8,104 bases of DNA, taken from assembly GCA_028282395.1 (NCBI GenBank), contig JANQHY010000128.1:1-8104 (forward strand), written 5' to 3'. The stretch's first letter is position 1; each line of letters opens with the position of its first letter. Positions 6,945-8,104 of this stretch are shown piece by piece. A program made the translations under genes and the position numbers. The notes below the pieces were generated by a model. That model worked only from the letters and a program-made list of their open reading frames with translations. It did not search any database and was not told the origin of the DNA. Origin of the DNA: Gammaproteobacteria bacterium (GTDB taxonomy: Bacteria; Pseudomonadota; Gammaproteobacteria; UBA12402).

Positions 6945-7742
6945 ATGGCTGAATCGTTGCGTGGCAAAATTGTATTGATTACTGGCGCTTCTGCTGGTGT
7001 GGGCAAAGCTTGTGCTGAGCAGTTTGCTGCCCAGGGTGCAAATGTTATTTTGACAGCGCGGCGTTTTGAGCGGATCACTGCGTTGGCGGAGACCTTACAG
7101 CAGCAACATGGCGTAAAAGCGTTGCCGATCAGACTTGATATCAGTGATAAACAGCAGGTACAGCGGGCGATTGCGGATCTTGATGAATCATGGCGTGCGA
7201 TTGATATTCTTGTCAATAATGCCGGAGTCGGCGTGACAACTGAATTAATGCAGAATGCCAACCCCGATGATTGGGATATTATTATTGATACCAATGTTAA
7301 AGGGCTGCTATATGTCACACGTGCGGTGTTGCCGCTGATGCTCAAACGTAATATTGGTCACATAGTCAATATTGGCTCAACCGGTGGTCACGCCTACTAT
7401 ATGGGCGGTAATGTTTATAGTGCTAGTAAACACGCGGTTAAGGCGTTAACACGCTCATTACGTATTGATCTTAAGGGCTATAAATTGCGCGTGTCTGAAA
7501 TTGATCCGGGACTGGTGAAAACTGAATTTAGTGAAGTGCGTTGGGATAAAGCGCGCTCCGATAAGTTTTATTCTGGGTTTCAACCACTGATTGGTGATGA
7601 TGTGGCCGACACAGTGATCTATTGTGTCACTAGGCCAGCACATGTCAATGTTGCTGAGATTATGGTCTATCCAACGGCACATGTGGCGCCAACTATTGTC
7701 CATCGTGACGGTGACCAAGTGGCGAGTGTATTTGATACATAA
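6945..7742 (+). CDS. ydfG: YdfG-like NADP-dependent short-chain dehydrogenase
   Basis: Classical SDR of 265 residues, cytoplasmic, with a Rossmann fold. Visible motifs: cofactor-binding TGASAGVG (13-20), NNAG (91-94), active-site N117, S145, Y158 and K162 (YSASK). The Arg pair R39/R40 after the second beta strand favours NADP(H) over NAD(H). The stretches DTNVKGLLYVTRAVLP, GHIVNIGSTGG, GGNVY and IDPGLVKTEFSEVRW closely follow E. coli YdfG, which oxidises 3-hydroxy acids such as L-allo-threonine and serine and reduces malonic semialdehyde. The same activity is likely here, but SDR substrates are hard to predict. It is about 15 residues longer than YdfG at the C-terminus. The ATG at 6945 has a good ribosome site; it is divergent from dnaB and followed after 28 bases by a hydrolase gene, probably in one operon. 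Confidence 0.92.
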   Translation: MAESLRGKIVLITGASAGVGKACAEQFAAQGANVILTARRFERITALAETLQQQHGVKALPIRLDISDKQQVQRAIADLDESWRAIDILVNNAGVGVTTELMQNANPDDWDIIIDTNVKGLLYVTRAVLPLMLKRNIGHIVNIGSTGGHAYYMGGNVYSASKHAVKALTRSLRIDLKGYKLRVSEIDPGLVKTEFSEVRWDKARSDKFYSGFQPLIGDDVADTVIYCVTRPAHVNVAEIMVYPTAHVAPTIVHRDGDQVASVFDT

Positions 7743-7770
7743 CATTTAACAATTTTACTGGATAATAATA

Positions 7771-8104
7771 ATGATAAATCCACCGAAAACAATTTTTGTA
7801 CCAACATTAGGTAAAACGATTCCTGTCACGGTTGGCGGTAATCCGACTAAGCCGCCGTTATTAATCGTATCGCCGGCAGAACTTTTTAAGAAGAAAAATT
7901 ATTTGCCCAAGTATATAACAGATAACTATTGCATCTATTATGCTGACATACTTGCTCCAGCACAGAACAGTGATGGAAAAACCGCCGATTATTCAAAATT
8001 TAAAACCATGCAGCCTTTTGCAAAAGCAGTTGACGAGGTCATTACTGCCTTGGGTTTTGAGCAAATGGCGATATTTGCTCATTCGGCATTGGGGGCATTA
8101 GAAG
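7771..8104 (+). CDS. alpha/beta-hydrolase-like protein, 3'-truncated by window edge
   Basis: Only the first 111 codons are visible and the frame stays open to the window end. The order is that of an alpha/beta hydrolase N-terminal half: a short beta hairpin (TIFVPTLGKTIPVTVGG, 7-23), a hydrophobic strand PPLLIVSP (28-35), a second strand YCIYYADI (53-60), a helix around QPFAKAVDEVITALGF, then strand MAIFAHSALGAL with the nucleophile elbow. The probable nucleophile is the Ser in AHSALG. The usual elbow is GxSxG, whereas here the position two after Ser is Leu followed by Gly. The strand-3 HG oxyanion motif is replaced by SPAELF. Catalytic Asp and His would lie beyond the edge. The ATG at 7771 has only a weak TGGA ribosome site eight bases upstream. 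Spacing of 28 bases from the SDR suggests cotranscription. Substrate unknown. Confidence 0.75.
   Translation, partial: MINPPKTIFVPTLGKTIPVTVGGNPTKPPLLIVSPAELFKKKNYLPKYITDNYCIYYADILAPAQNSDGKTADYSKFKTMQPFAKAVDEVITALGFEQMAIFAHSALGALE

Noticed and set aside
6902..7345. Open frame of 147 codons on the minus strand within the SDR gene
   Set aside because: It is antisense to a gene with complete SDR motifs, shows Ser/Cys/Ile-rich composition without any recognisable motif, and has no supporting promoter or ribosome site.
1..8104. CRISPR array, tRNA, insertion sequence, phage or defence genes
   Set aside because: No spaced direct repeats, cloverleaf signals, terminal inverted repeats, transposase, integrase or defence motifs were seen on either strand.

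Overview
This window comes from a gammaproteobacterium of moderate to low GC content. The PolA, DnaB, Alr and YdfG-like proteins all align closely, in motif order and wording, with their enterobacterial counterparts, and dnaB followed directly by alr is a common gammaproteobacterial arrangement. The family cannot be fixed from the sequence. The outer-membrane barrel protein and the lineage-specific small proteins would fit a Legionella/Coxiella-type relative, but that is only an impression.

Layout, left to right. On the + strand is polA (first ~100 codons lie outside the window). It overlaps by 14 nt a small secreted four-cysteine protein of unknown function. This unit meets, tail to tail and with a 44-nt overlap, a minus-strand gene for an 8-stranded outer-membrane beta-barrel protein with its own sigma70-like promoter. 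Upstream of it on the minus strand is an orphan gene for a small two-helix membrane protein with a consensus -10 promoter placed at the end of alr. Next come alr and dnaB, transcribed leftward as dnaB-alr with a 4-nt ATGA overlap, behind a sigma70-like promoter. A 194-nt divergent intergenic region with two back-to-back inverted repeats separates dnaB from a rightward pair: a YdfG-like short-chain dehydrogenase, and 28 nt later the first 111 codons of an alpha/beta-hydrolase-like protein cut by the window edge.

Functionally the window is mostly housekeeping: DNA repair and Okazaki fragment processing (PolA), replicative helicase (DnaB), D-alanine for peptidoglycan (Alr), plus envelope proteins and small-molecule oxidoreductase/hydrolase enzymes. 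I see no CRISPR array, tRNA or rRNA gene, insertion sequence, prophage or defence system, and no convincing new multi-gene system. The points worth a second look are the two uncharacterised small envelope proteins, the gene overlaps, the unusual Alr motifs, the odd nucleophile elbow of the hydrolase and the paired inverted repeats. No gene-free stretch exceeds 300 bases.
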